From the NCBI GenBank assembly GCA_963855995.1, contig OY979725.1, positions 12,566,383 to 12,630,382 of the forward strand: 64,000 nt of DNA. The letters are read 5' to 3'. The notes beneath the pieces were generated by a model. That model was not told the origin of the DNA and searched no databases. It saw only the letters and a program-made list of their open reading frames with translations. The stretch comes from Muricea muricata (lineage: Eukaryota > Cnidaria > Anthozoa > Malacalcyonacea > Plexauridae). Shown here in pieces: positions 24,318 to 36,200 of this stretch (position 1 is its first letter; the number at the start of each line of letters is the position of its first letter). A program made the position numbers and the translations under genes.

Positions 24318-25211
24318 TTAGACATAGGTTTCTTTATTTTGATCTAAACTGGTCCTCAACAACACCCCGTTCATCACTCTACCCAATAACAGCAGCATTT
24401 CATCCTGGGTCGCAAGCTCTATCGCGGTGCAGTAATCCGCGGTCCGCGCGTTGATATCCGCGCCCGCTTGAAGCAAAACTAACGCACATGGTATATGCCC
24501 GTGCGACACTGCGTGATGCAAAGGCGTCCACCCGAGATCGTCCGTCTCGTCTATCTTGCCACCGTGTTTTAAAATGAACTGCACAATCCTGTAACTACCG
24601 CTTATGCCAGCGAGGTGCAATGGCGTTAATCCATCTGACAGTTTCTTGTTGAAATTAATCTCCAACTGTTTACAGACCTCTTCAAACTCAGACAAATTAT
24701 GATTCAAAATGGCTGACCTTACTAAATCTTCTCGCCTGAATGTTGCCCTCTTTTTCACGCTAGCACCCTCGCCTCGTTTCAAAATACCTTTCCTACACTT
24801 ACAATAACAACCGCTGTTTTCATGCGTCGAATTTTTAAGAGGTATTTCAATAACAGAACATTTCGTTAAGACGTGAACGCATTCATCGAATGAAACCGTC
24901 CTGCCTCTTTTTTTCCACTGGTGATTCATGCCATTTTCTCTATTTTTAAGAGCATTATTTAAAGTGTGGTTTTTGGTTGGCTTTTCTAAAACCATAACTG
25001 GCGATGAATCCGCTCTTTTAAACTTAAATCTCTCGATTTGTCGTGGACTCTTTTTGGGTGCTATTACTTCGAACTTTTTTGCCGCACAAGAATTTTTGAT
25101 TGTTGAAACATCAGCTTCGATAGGTTCTTCTAAATCTCGTGCGACATATTCCGTATTTTCTGTGTCGATTGTCTTCGTCTGATAGTTGACATTATCTATT
25201 AGAGGGTTCAT
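24318..25211 (-). CDS. Ankyrin-repeat protein, PPP1R27-like PP1 regulatory subunit
   Basis: A single-exon gene of 297 aa with the start at ATG 25211. The N-terminal half is basic and disordered and carries RVxF-like protein phosphatase 1 docking motifs: KKRGRTVSF (about residues 100-108) and KKRATF (about 153-158). A KCRKGILKRGEG segment lies between them. The C-terminal half has ankyrin repeats: DGLTPLHLAGISGSYRIVQF, DDLGWTPLHHAVSHGHIPCA and AGADINARTADYCTAIELA. The layout, in which a short helical lead (LVRSAILNHNLSEFEEV) enters two to three ankyrins, resembles PPP1R27 and the MYPT/PPP1R16 class. Known family members bind the PP1 catalytic subunit; that this one does is an inference. The absence of introns, unlike its neighbours, may indicate an old retrocopy. 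Confidence 0.75.
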   Translation of the reverse strand: MNPLIDNVNYQTKTIDTENTEYVARDLEEPIEADVSTIKNSCAAKKFEVIAPKKSPRQIERFKFKRADSSPVMVLEKPTKNHTLNNALKNRENGMNHQWKKRGRTVSFDECVHVLTKCSVIEIPLKNSTHENSGCYCKCRKGILKRGEGASVKKRATFRREDLVRSAILNHNLSEFEEVCKQLEINFNKKLSDGLTPLHLAGISGSYRIVQFILKHGGKIDETDDLGWTPLHHAVSHGHIPCALVLLQAGADINARTADYCTAIELATQDEMLLLLGRVMNGVLLRTSLDQNKETYV

Positions 25212-26412
25212 AATTAGCGCTTCTCATTCCATCGTACTTTTTCTTGAGAATCTGCTGTCTTTAACTGTTACTATATTTCTGCATCTTTTTCCTTCACGAA
25301 TCAATGCATTATTCCCTTTTTTCCTAGCTTTAACACACTGTTAAAGTTCGCGACGAATAGATTGCTTTACACAGATATATTCCGCACAATAACGAATTGA
25401 TTTACGTCTGTTTACCCAGACGCAATAGTAGGATTAACAGTTATTTGCATCCATTTCAAACATGTGGAATAATATATAGCTTTATTACGTTCTTAAGCAC
25501 ATGGATGGCTACGGTCGCGTAGGTTAGGCAGCTACGCTAGGGTGTTTTAGAATTTTGAAATTTTGACAATAAACAACACATTCAACGTTTTCTCTCTGTG
25601 TGTTATTCGAACCGAGGAACTAACAAGACAGAAGAAACAAGCTGTAAGTAACACAACAGAAGAATGCTACCTCGAAACGTTCAAACGTTTCCGATGGTTG
25701 AGTTATGACGTCACAAGATGGGCAATGTAAATATTGTTGCGGAATAGATAGAGGTAGCAGGTCAATGAGAGGTACACTTACCATTCAAAATGGCAGGTTT
25801 TAGTATTCTTAGAGGAGTCCTTTACACAAGTTTTCCCAACCAACAACATTGAATACATCGCTTGTATATTATCCTTTTATTTTGTAAATATGGATTCTTC
25901 ACACAAGATAGGGTATGTGGGGTAATTGGAAGGGGGGGGGGGTTAACTATACCTGTAACATGCTGTAGTAGAGGTCTCGGCTGCCAGCCGTGTTGTACTT
26001 ACAACAGTATACCACATATTCTACATATTAAACCTGTTAGTGCCCCGACTTTGACAAAATTATATAAAATAAACTGAAATTGTGGTGAAATGATGTTTGA
26101 TTATTGTGCTGTGATGGCAATATTAAATTTGTGATTTATAAGATTTTCTTTATGACTGCCATCAATTCATCATCGGTAAATTTACATGCGCTGTTTTGCG
26201 CACGAATTGGTGAAATTAATGCAGTTACGTGTTTTTATTTATCTGAAAACATTCTAGAACCAGTCCCCTAACGTGCGCGCAAATTTTATGGTAACTACAA
26301 ACTATGCTACAAACCACAGAATAGGTAGTACAAACGTCTGATTGGGTGGAAGAAATTGCAAAAAGTACTTGATTTTTGCTCGAATTTTTGCGTCAATATG
26401 ATGTTTTGAGGC
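25212..26412. other. Intergenic region between divergent ankyrin and CCDC103 genes
   Basis: This serves as the shared upstream DNA of two divergent genes. Visible items are a CAAAATGGCAGG YY1-like core near 25788, a G-run near 25931, and a tiny upstream ORF (ATG ATG TTT TGA, 26398-26409) ending three bases before the CCDC103 start codon. No extra gene was found. Confidence 0.45.
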
Positions 26413-27411
26413 ATGAACAAAGACGGTACGATAGACTTCAGCAAATTAGAAAAACAGCTGTTTGTAGCAGTGGAAGAGGACGCTAAATATCAAAGAGAGA
26501 ATGATGCTAAATTTCGGGCTGTGGCCCAAAAGGTTGGTTCCTACGAGGAGTTTAAGGACATTGTTGCAGCCTCGCATTTAAGACCGTTGGAAAAGAAAGA
26601 TACTGAAGGTATGACAATAGACTGAACTGAGAAATTCATGTATTAAACTTCTTCTTAAGAAAACTCATCAATTTATGACAGGAAAGTTGTTTAGAAACTT
26701 TTGGTAAATTTTTTTAAATTGATGTGTTGGTGAATTGGAGTGTCTGTATGTAGGAGAAAGAACTCGGGAATACCAGCAAAATGGTGTACTACACCCCCAC
26801 AGACATAGACCCACCGCCATAGACACTAGTATATATATGGTAAATATTAATGTATCTTTGGCATGGAGTTTACATGTCAAATAGGTTTTAAGCAAATGAA
26901 TTTGATAGATATGACTAAATTTCCAGGTTTACACAATAGAAAGCAGCCATGGAACCCATATGCTGATAAAGCAAATGAGAAAACAGCACCTTCCCAAGAT
27001 AGTGTAATGTCAGACAGTTTCCACATGCCTAAAAGCAGTCATGAATTCCAAAAATATTGGCGAAGATGCCAAAAGGACAAGGTTAAGAAATATCAATATC
27101 TCACTGCTGTGGGTGGGCCAATGTTAGCTGAAGTTTTTCAAGCTGAAATACCCATGGGTTTTCTTGGCGAGATTGTTGACATCTTGAACGAGAATTGGAC
27201 AGAGGGAGACTCGTCAAAGATTTATAACATTCTGTACAAGCTCGGTGGAGTTCAAAGATTTAGCTTGTCCCTGAAGTTTTTGAGTTGTAGAGAAACAGAA
27301 GCCTTAGTGGAACTTTTTGAAAAGTTGAATAAGGTTATAGTTGCAGGAGAGGATGGGGAAATTGAATGCCTTAGGGCTCTTGAAAGAAAGTATGGCATAG
27401 ATGTTCAATGA
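26413..27411 (+). CDS. CCDC103: CCDC103 / DNAAF19, dynein arm assembly factor
   Basis: There are two exons, 26413-26608 and 26927-27411, joined in phase (GAA G|GT TTA), giving 226 aa against about 242 in human. The N-terminus has the CCDC103 lead: DFSKLEKQLFVAVEEDAKY, then a helical charged stretch ending HLRPLEKKD. The second exon has the conserved RKQPWNP motif, then the RPAP3-C-like region beginning FQKYWRRCQKD. It also contains GEIVDILNENW and the C-terminal LALERKYGI-type end (LRALERKYGIDVQ). Family knowledge: CCDC103 is an oligomeric, microtubule-associated protein needed for outer and inner dynein arm attachment in motile cilia. AATAAA at about 27457. It lies head-to-head with the ankyrin gene and about 280 bp upstream of CWC25 on the same strand. 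Confidence 0.92.
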
Positions 27412-27546
27412 ATATTATGAAGTGTAAATAGTTTAAGTACTCAGAAAAATATATTTAATAAATATAATAAACTAATTTTTGGTCTTTTTTCTATTATATT
27501 AGTTGTATGTTTTGTTGTCATGCAAAGTTGACATTTAGGGTATTAA

Positions 27547-27586
27547 CGCATGCGCAGATGTATACGATTAGTTCAACATGGCGGCA
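27547..27586 (+). promoter_or_regulatory. NRF1-like and YY1-like sites upstream of CWC25
   Basis: ACGCATGCGCAGA (27547-27559) resembles an NRF1 site and AACATGGCGGC (27576-27586) matches YY1. Both lie 100-145 bp upstream of the CWC25 start codon, in the short gap after the CCDC103 poly(A) signal. These are typical housekeeping promoter elements. Confidence 0.5.
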
Positions 27587-27689
27587 AATATATAACAATT
27601 TTAATAGAAGTGTTTTAGCCTTTTTGGAATGGAATTTTGAAGGTTTTGTTTGTGTTATTGTGGGGATTTGAAAACAGAACAGCTTTAAG

Positions 27690-30600
27690 ATGGGTGGAGG
27701 CGATTTGGTGAGAAATTTATTTTGTATTGTCTATTTAAAAAGGGACTAAAATTTAGATAATAAAAACTGTTTATAATGCTTTGGAGAGAGTGTCAATTGC
27801 TAGATTTGTGGCTCTTATGCAGAGTCTCATGAAATCTGCAATTTAGAAACATCTGTTTTGGGTATTAAACTGTAAATTTGGGTATTAAACTGTAAAAATT
27901 GGTATTAAACTGTAAATTTACATGCACAATTATTGTAGAATTTAAAAAAGAGTTGGCATCCCCAGACCTTGCAAAATATTGAAAAGGTATGGAAAGCGGA
28001 GCAGAAGGCGGAGGCAGAGGCGAAGAAGATCGAGCAGCTGAGACGAGAGCTGGATGAAGAACGGCAGAGAGAGGAGATGCAAAGATATGCGGTTGATCAA
28101 GGAATAGCAAAGTATGGGTCATGTCATTGACAAATGCAACCTGTCAAATTTGCCTTGCCACTGAGCAATTCCTCAGGCAAATTATACTTTCCACAGCTTG
28201 CCAAATGGATGTGTAGTGATTACACTACTAATTTGTAGTCAATCACCTGATGTTTGAGGAGAGTGTTTGTGAAACAGCAAAAAATGACTTTATGGTTGTA
28301 TTTGAAATATCGAAAATATGCTGCCATGTACGTTTAAGCATGATGCTTGAACTATTTCACGCATTTGTTCACATTTGAAGCGCGACATTTTGTCAATAAA
28401 TCGAACACTTTTCCCAGTGAAATTGTCATGTTTGAAGTATAATATGTAAACAATTATGAAGTCAAAGAAAACTTTTTGCTACTTTTTGGGCATGTTTACT
28501 GGCTTTATACAGCATATTTTCTTATTACTCAGAAACACTTAACGACAGAGAATCCTACAAGTGCAAATTCGAATTAGCAAAACTTACAAACCATTTTTAA
28601 CACATCAGCCCAGTAAAATACCAATAACTAGCAAAAGTTATCAAGTGAAAACAAACATGTTAATTTTACCAGAAAAAGTGTTTGATTTAATGATGAAACG
28701 TTATGTTTCAAACATGAACAAACACATAAAATATGCATCATGCTTGAATGTAAATGGCAGTAAAGTCTGCCGTACTTCTATTGTTTAAGTAGTAGTTTGT
28801 TTAGGTACTGTAGCTGGTCCTGTAGTTTTGTGTACTTTTCAAACTAATTGCTAGTGTAGGCTATGCAAGACATAATAGGTTTTCTCGATGCCTGAATTAA
28901 AAAATGATCATGAAGGGCCTTTGCTTGACACTCTAATTTTTTTTATCATTTCACATCTATAGTTGAAAATTCTATATCTTTTGTGAGCTTTTGACTACAT
29001 TACGTACACTGGTGAAATTGGTTCCAATATGTAGTCCTACATAATTTCTTTGTACACTGTGTAGAAAGAAATCAGATCGTCTGGAATGGATGTATTCTGC
29101 ACCAGGTCATGCTGGTGTGAACCGTGAAGAATATTTATTGGGAAAATCCATTGATAAAGCTGTTGATCCTCTGGCTACGAATGATGAGAAGGTATTGATT
29201 GAGGTTATTTCCATTAATAATTAGTTTACTGCATGCTCATAAAAAAGTAATCATTTTTTTGTTCTGGATAGAATGCTGATGCCCCAGGAGCAAGCTTCAT
29301 GGACGGCGACAGTTCTAGCGCAAGCAATGACCTAGCAGCTAAGATCCGGGACGACCCTTTGTTTATGATAAAAAAGAAAGAGAATGAGAAAAAGAAAGAA
29401 CTGCTCAAGAATCCAGTTCGCATGAAGCAACTGCAGCAAATGTTAAAAGCTGATTTGCAAAAGAAAGGGAAAAAGGATAAAAAAGATAAAAAGAAGAAAA
29501 AAGAGAAACGGCGGAAGATTTCTGAAGATGGTTCCAGAAAGAACAAACATTGGTATGATGTTAGCAGAGTTTCTTGTTAAAATTTGTTAACAGATTGTGG
29601 TGTTGCTCTGAGTTTACAGTATACCACAATAGGAGGGAAACTTGTGATCTATGGGCTACATAAATAGGGTGGTTTGGAGTCTAGTTTCTTCAATATAATC
29701 TTAAAGAAATAAAAAAAACTCGAACTGACATGACCACATTATGTAGTTGACAGAACATTGGGCTTAATTTCAGCTTTGCCCAGTGTGGAAATAAACTCGC
29801 TATAATGCCACGAACATTAATTTCTCCTGAGTTGATAACAATCCAAAACACTTTAAAATCATGATTGTGGTGTGGTCATTATTTACTATTATGACTTTGT
29901 TAGACTGTTGATGGTATCTTGTCAGATATATGTACTAGCTTCTTCAATCAACATCATTTTTCATGACACACCTAGGTCAAGATCATCGTCAGACAGAAGA
30001 AAGCACAGGGATTCTGACTCGAGTGAAAATAGTGACAGTCCTCCAAAGATGAAGAACGAAAAACACAGAAATTCTGAAAAAAATGGACATCCAAGAGAGA
30101 GATCAGATTACAATGATGATAAGCGCAAAGAAATTAGGAAACATAGGACATATTCCAGGTCACCAGAGAGAAATACTAAAAGACATGATTACAATAATAG
30201 CTCTGAGCGCAGACCACGTAAAGTCCAACAAAGCTCAAGATCACCAAAAAGAAACTCTTCAAGGAGGAAATCTCGATCTCGTAGTCCAAGGAAAAAGCAA
30301 GAAGACCATCGGGCGTTTGAGAATCATTCAAACGAAGGAAGATATCGCAAGGAAACGGAAGAAGATTGGAGAGATAATGATAAACGACATAGATCAAGAA
30401 CTCCATCACCGTCGCCAAGGAAACATGATTCAAAGATCAGGTCATATGCCAGGACGAAATCTCCACCAGAAACAAATGTATCAAGGTTTGTTCTAATCTC
30501 ATCAATGTTGAATATTTTTTATTGTCCTAATGATGATGAAATAAATTTTTTATTTCAATTCAACCATTTTAAGCACCTTTCACCATTCAAATAGTCAGTT

Positions 30601-31679
30601 TCACTCTCACTTTGGACACTTGTTAAAAGAGTTTCTCAATGCTCTGCTCAAACCTCATGAGTCTTCCCTGGGTACTCCGTGCCCCTTCCTGCAGGAATGT
30701 TGACACAGCTTCTGCGATTGAAAAGAATTCCATTCAGCACAGATAATAAGCCGGTTATGCTATTATCTTGGTAGGAAGATGACAGATGAAGAGCGAGAAA
30801 GGCGACTGGCTGAGATGATGGACAATGCAAGGTATGTTTGCATTGTACTGTCTAGAGAACGTTTGACTTTATTCTCATGCTCACCGGTACTCTTTAACGA
30901 AGTTCACTGTCGTCTTGTACGATTGCAGATGGAGAGATGAACAGCGAGGAAAAAATGTGAAACGATACAAGGTGAGGTTAAGAAATAGAAAACGTTTTCC
31001 GAGGAAAAACAACAACAGAATCGGACATTTGAGAAATAGAAAATATGAAAGGCTACGTTAAAATGCTATTTTGTATATAACAATTTCAAATATTGTAACT
31101 AAATACCATTAAACTTATATTATATAAAAGTTTTAACTACTATTTGTAATTCCATTGAATTGGTCATTGGAAACTATATTAACTATATATATAGCTGACA
31201 CAATGGAATAACATTTCACCTATAAGTGGATGTTATTCCGTTAGTTAAGCGTTCATAATTTGCAGATTTGTGAGGGTGCAAAATGTTTTTGTTTTTAGGA
31301 AGAAGATGAAGCGGAAGCGAAGCAGATTGTTGTAAACACAGAAAAAGGAGCTAGTTTCGTTCAGTAAGTGTGCTCATGGACATTGTTGCTTGAAATGGCT
31401 TAGCCTACGTCGTAGGCTAGAAATGGTTTTGCATCCTGAATTCTACTGGGGCTGTTTGGTGGAAAATAGTGGGTAGGGCTGTTGGTCAGTTAGACAGTCA
31501 CCGCTGCCTGGAAGGTTTAGCTCACAGGCTCACTCAAACTGTTTTTCTAATTATTTAACAGGCCGATGAAAGTTCAGACCTTCACGTCGTCAACTGCTTC
31601 TGTTGAAAACCGAATAAAAAGAAACATAAACTCACTTCAGAGGACTCCTGCAGCCATGGAGAAATTTCTGAGAAAATAG
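27690..31679 (+). CDS. CWC25: CWC25 spliceosome-associated protein (CCDC49)
   Basis: Nine exons (27690-27707, 27939-28111, 29065-29191, 29272-29552, 29976-30485, 30775-30831, 30929-30971, 31299-31363, 31562-31679) total 1,392 nt, giving 463 aa (human about 425). CWC25 is a step-one factor that stabilises the branch helix in the activated spliceosome. The conserved N-terminus is MGGGDLNLKKSWHPQTLQN, followed by KVWKAEQKAEAEAKKIEQLR and LEWMYSAPGH. Later come KIRDDPLFMIKKKE and a lysine-rich block. Exon 5 is an RS-like region with many SR, RS and SP dipeptides. The C-terminus matches the family: DEERERRLAEMMDNARWRDE, EKGASFVQPMKVQT, then ENRIKRNINSLQRTPAAMEK. The exon 4-5 junction creates a tryptophan (TG|G). 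AATAAA signals lie near 32148. Confidence 0.95.
27858..27919 (+). repeat. Three 20-bp tandem units next to the CWC25 exon 2 acceptor
   Basis: GGTATTAAACTGTAAA recurs three times with a period of about 20 bp. The array ends about 20 bp before the exon 2 acceptor at 27938, in the region where the branch point and polypyrimidine tract would lie. Confidence 0.85.
29755..29850 (+). mobile_element. SINE tail fragment in CWC25 intron 4
   Basis: GTGTGGAAATAAACTC, then CCACGAACATTAATTTC and CCTGAGTTGATAAC, parallel the 3' part of the tRNA-headed SINE at 12365-12425. The tRNA head is not recognisable. Confidence 0.4.
30652..30745 (+). mobile_element. SINE core fragment in CWC25 intron 5
   Basis: CTTCCCTGGGTACTCCGTG followed by GCAGGAATGTTGACACAGC resembles the central SINE core also seen in the arm-tip elements (TCCGGGTACTCCGG...GAATGTTGACAG, 56537-56565). 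It is truncated on both sides. Confidence 0.5.
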
Positions 31680-33263
31680 TCTGTCTATAAAGTCGCTTTT
31701 TATTATTTTATACTCATAACATACTCATCACAGCACTTGGTGTAGGCAGCCCAATAATTCAATCAACATAAAAACGTTCACATACAGTAGCAGGATTGAG
31801 GGGTTGTGTACGCTACTGGGCCGGTTATTGGTTATTTCAAAGGCGTTTAGCTTAAAGCCAGCTGCACAGAAGAGATATCAGTTAAGCAAATGTTACTCGT
31901 GTCAGCTCAGCCGATATCTCCATCCTCGTACCCAGGCTCTTATCTCCGCAGGTAATAGCCTGGGTACGAGGTTGCCGATATCTCCCGTGTGCGAGTTTTG
32001 TGTCTCATTCAATCTTCTCGTATCAAGCATGTGGGATACTCTAGAAAAATTGTGAAAGTGTTTTTTTTGTAATTTGATTTAATGCAACCGGCTCTGGATT
32101 GTATATATTGTATATAATGGTAAATATAACTTGTAATATCACATCGAATAAATAAAAGTCTAATTGCGACAATATTGATTGGTAGTATTAGTTTTCTTTT
32201 GTAGAAATGCGGGTTTTATTTTTTCAGGGTGTCAATCCAGACAGCTTACAGGAATGAAGATATTTTGTGGCATGAAGACAAGGTAATTTTGTCGTTTCAA
32301 AATTAATCACTTTCAATAATTAATTACTTCTTCAGTTTTCTAAAGAAACGAATGATGGTCACTGAATACCATGAATCCCCGCTTAACTCGGTCGGTCGGA
32401 TCCCTTACAATAAAAGTGCCCTGTCGCATTGTTACATCGCACGTATTCACCCTGTATTCACACTGGGCAATGAACTGCACAAGATTCTACAGAGTGTATT
32501 GGAAAGTAGTGGGGGGGGGGGGGGGGGTAAGTCAATGTTATGTTAGTTTGTTGCCTTGCGTTGCCCCCCATCCGTAAATAATTGCAACATTTAGAGCAGG
32601 GGGGATGGTCCTCGTAGATCTAAGCAGATGTGGTGATAAAGTTTGGTCACACTGCATTGGCCTTTTCAAATGTGTGGGTGTGGGGGGGGGGGTATAGCCC
32701 CTGTCTCTGTGGTGCCTGGTATTAGCTAGGGACACATTGCATGGTACTGGGGTTGCATTTTTGCTTTGTATCTATTGAGTGCAAATAACGTTAGTAAGAA
32801 ATGGAACTTGCTTGAAGTAAGAGCCTAAACGGCTAAACCATTGTATATGTGATGCCCTGAATTTGTAACAACAGGTCTTCCACTCTTTTTTGCTTATTAG
32901 CTTTTTTGTCGTTTTCCTTGCCATTTCATGTCGCGGATAGCCGCGCGGGAAACGCGCGTGGAATTAAGAATTCGCGGGGTATTTAATTAGTAGCAATATT
33001 CGAATGTTTATAAAACTTTCAATTTCATGAATTATTGATGAAAAACATTACTATTTTACCGTCAGATGTTCGCTTTCACGACACCTACACTTTAAACTTA
33101 TTATCTTCGATATTATCACAGATATCTCGACATGAATTGCAGGACGGATGGCTACTGAATTCGCCTCGTAATGGAAGGAGGACATGGCAAAAATATAAAT
33201 ACTTTGGTGGTTTGCTCATTTGTGAAATACTTAATACTTTATCACCTGTAACGCTAGCTCAAC
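31680..33263. other. CWC25 3' region, hairpin relic and SLC15 upstream DNA
   Basis: This contains CWC25 poly(A) signals (about 32148) and a CCTCGTACCCAGGCT / AGCCTGGGTACGAGG inverted repeat (31924-31971). Two long G-runs follow (32511-32527 and 32680-32692). A CpG-rich patch with CGGATAGCCGCGCGGG (about 32933-32975) may be the SLC15 promoter. An isolated exon-like segment at 32228-32282 is listed separately. Confidence 0.5.
32228..32282 (+). CDS. Orphan exon-like segment, unknown
   Basis: A 55-nt open segment sits between a T-rich acceptor (TTTTTTCAG) and a donor (AAG|GTAATT). It reads VSIQTAYRNEDILWHEDK in the frame that is open. It lies after the CWC25 poly(A) signals and before the SLC15 start, belongs to neither model, and has no family that I recognise. 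Confidence 0.2.
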
Positions 33264-36200
33264 ATGTCCGCTGGCGACTACAAATTAGTGAGTGATCGTT
33301 CTGGCTCTTTGAGCAGTAGCAGTGCCGATGAAATTGAGAAACCTACTAGAAGAAAGGGTACGTAGTAATAAATCTGTATTTTCAATAATATGATTGGCGA
33401 CTATGTGTATAAGTGTTATTACGGCAGCTGTAAGTCGTGACCTGTGTATTTTGATGAAAAATTGCTTAAGCGGAACTGTAGGGAGAGCATTTAACGTGTT
33501 ATTACACGTATACTTATTGGGTCCTGTATAACTATAATACAGTTAATATGAGTTTATATTGTATGTACAATAATGTACTTACAGTAAATAATATTTATAT
33601 CTTAGAAATTTATTATTTTCAAACACTCTATTACGAAATAAGGTATTTACATTAGCTGCACAGTTAATATATGTATGGGGAAAAATTTCCTGAATAATGA
33701 TGTGTAGGAAATTCTTTAGTCATTGCTGTTGTAGCTATGGTATTTTATAAAGTCTTTGTTGATATTGTAAGTTCTTTTGAATGTGCTCTTGATACAGTTA
33801 AAAAATCTGCCCTCAACAAATATTGTCCAGATATTTTATCAACTTGAACCAAATCTGATTAAATTTAAACCATATACCATCTTCATTGTTTGTTAAATTT
33901 CCCCAGACGATATCGTAATTGTCAACAAGAAAGAATTGAATCTCAATATTTTGATATATCCTCTCCACAGCAAAAAAGATATTTTTGTAGTTGTTTGAAA
34001 ATCAAATTAATAATGCAATTTAAAAGCAATGAATATTTTTTAGAATTTTAGAATTAGCATTTTAATCCATGTTTTTTTTTGGCATGAAGTTAAATAAAGA
34101 TCTCCAATTCCTAGGTGGATCTAACAAAAAGAGCCCATCAAAAGAAGAAATTAATAAGGTCAGTGCTCAAAACATAAAGCATCCTATTACCCCTAAGGTA
34201 TTATACAGTAGCTTAGCGAAAACTGCTTTAACCGAGTGGCTAGAAATTTCGTTTTTCATGAAAGAAGACATATCTGGTTATCTGTGCAAAGTGACTTCAA
34301 GACATTTCAAAAATACTTGTTCAAAACTTTCCACAAATGACCAAATAGATCTGATTTTGTTAGCATATCTGAACATCACTTTTCTTTCTCTCAAAAGTAT
34401 GTAAGGCATGTACAGATCATATATATATAGATAATAAATTATTTATATATTTGTTATATTGGGGAGGGGGGGGTGTGCATATCATATACTAATTTGGCTT
34501 GAAATCTGAACCTTATTTCAAAAGAAATTAGTTGGACAAAACCTGAATTGTGAGCCCCCCTGCCCACAATTAATGTTCTAGCAGATCCATCCCTGATGTA
34601 GGGCATAGTAAAAATCAAAGTAGTTTTATTTGATGGTTAAAAGTGACGTAAATGTTTGTTCTAGACTCCTGGATGTATTCTGGATGACAATTATCCTTGC
34701 AGTGTGTGGTTCATTTTAGGAAATGAAGTTTGTGAAAGATTTTCCTATTATGGCATTCACAGTAAGGATCGAAATATGTTAGAGATCGAGTTCAATATCT
34801 TCAACTATGCAAAAGAAACTCTTGTATCCCTTTTGATATTTTCTTTCTAGGGTGACATTTTATGTTGGGTCATATTAGGGGTTAATTTGTTGTTACAATT
34901 GTAATAAAACTATAAATGAAATAGTGCTAATTCAGTCAATTTCAGTTAACTTTTCACTGTGCTCATTTTGTTGCAAAGTTTGGAAATTTGTTGCAAAGTT
35001 CAAAAGATCATTTTATAATTCACAAGCCAGTTTGTGATTGGTTTCTGAACTTAACAAAGTCAATCAAAATCAATAGTTTACAAACCGGCTCGTGAATTTT
35101 GGAATGAACTTTTCAGACTCTTCTGGTGAGACGTTAGCTCAAATCAACTGGTAATGTCATTTAGAAAGCTAATTAATGTGTACCAACATCACATTCAGCA
35201 AAACCAGGCCCCTATTTCCATGATTTCCATGGATAGCCCCCTTCCCCATACTTCTAAAATTTGCATTTCATCAGACATTTTTTATAAAGAATCATTCTAT
35301 AAGTTATCTATGTATTTCAATGTTTTATTTAGCGATCCTTGTACTTTATCTCACCTCCATGCTTCAACTGTCAGATGAACGGGCAACGGCCATCTATCAT
35401 GCCTTCAACATGTTTTGCTACTTTAGTCCTTTATTTGGTGCTATCATTGCCGATAGCTTTCTTGGAAAATATAAGTATGTTGAAATCAAAATTATAAATT
35501 ATTTTATATTTGATTTTCTTAGTATTTTGACTATTTTCAGTGAGAAAGTCTAATGTTTTTCTACAGTCTACTGTTGAGTACCATCTTAGTCAGACGCTCT
35601 CAATACCTGTGCTAGTACTGCCTCTAAGATACTGATTTTGTGTTGATTTCAGAACGATATTGTATGTATCAATTATCTATGGAATAGGAAATATAATTGT
35701 AGCTGTAACAGCTGTGCCATCTATATTGGACTCTGTAAAAATGTAAGTACTGCAGATATTGAAGTGATGTGCAAAGGGGCAGACTTTCTAGGGCTGGTTT
35801 TCTAGCACCCCCCCCCCCCTCCACAAGGAAAATCGAACTTGCTGTGCACATAGTGTTATAGTGTTATGATCGTAGACTTTATTTAAAGGAGCTGATATAC
35901 ATTTGACAGTGAAACCTAGTATGGTCTGGAATGTGTCTCCACTGTTAGAGTCGGGGTCCAACTCGACGACACTTGCAAGACTGTCGCAAAAGTTGCAACC
36001 ATATGGAAACCAAGCTTTAGAATACAACTCACTGATAACTTCAAATAACCCAGGCAACCCCTTGGGTAGCACCCTGGTGCCCCCCCCCCTTCCCAAGAAA
36101 ATCTGCACCCTTCCTGTAAAATAAGCATTTATTCACCTTTAAGTGTGCTGCAGAAATACTAAGTCTTGTTTATTGGATGTTTATTGGCAATCTAATATAC

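Noticed and set aside
29226-29546. 106-codon minus-strand ORF rich in F and S
   Set aside because: It is the antisense of the lysine-rich CWC25 exon 4.
30083-30496. 137-codon ORF overlapping the CWC25 RS-like exon
   Set aside because: The CWC25 frame is confirmed by homology and exact splice phasing; this frame is a shadow of the repetitive RS-coding sequence.
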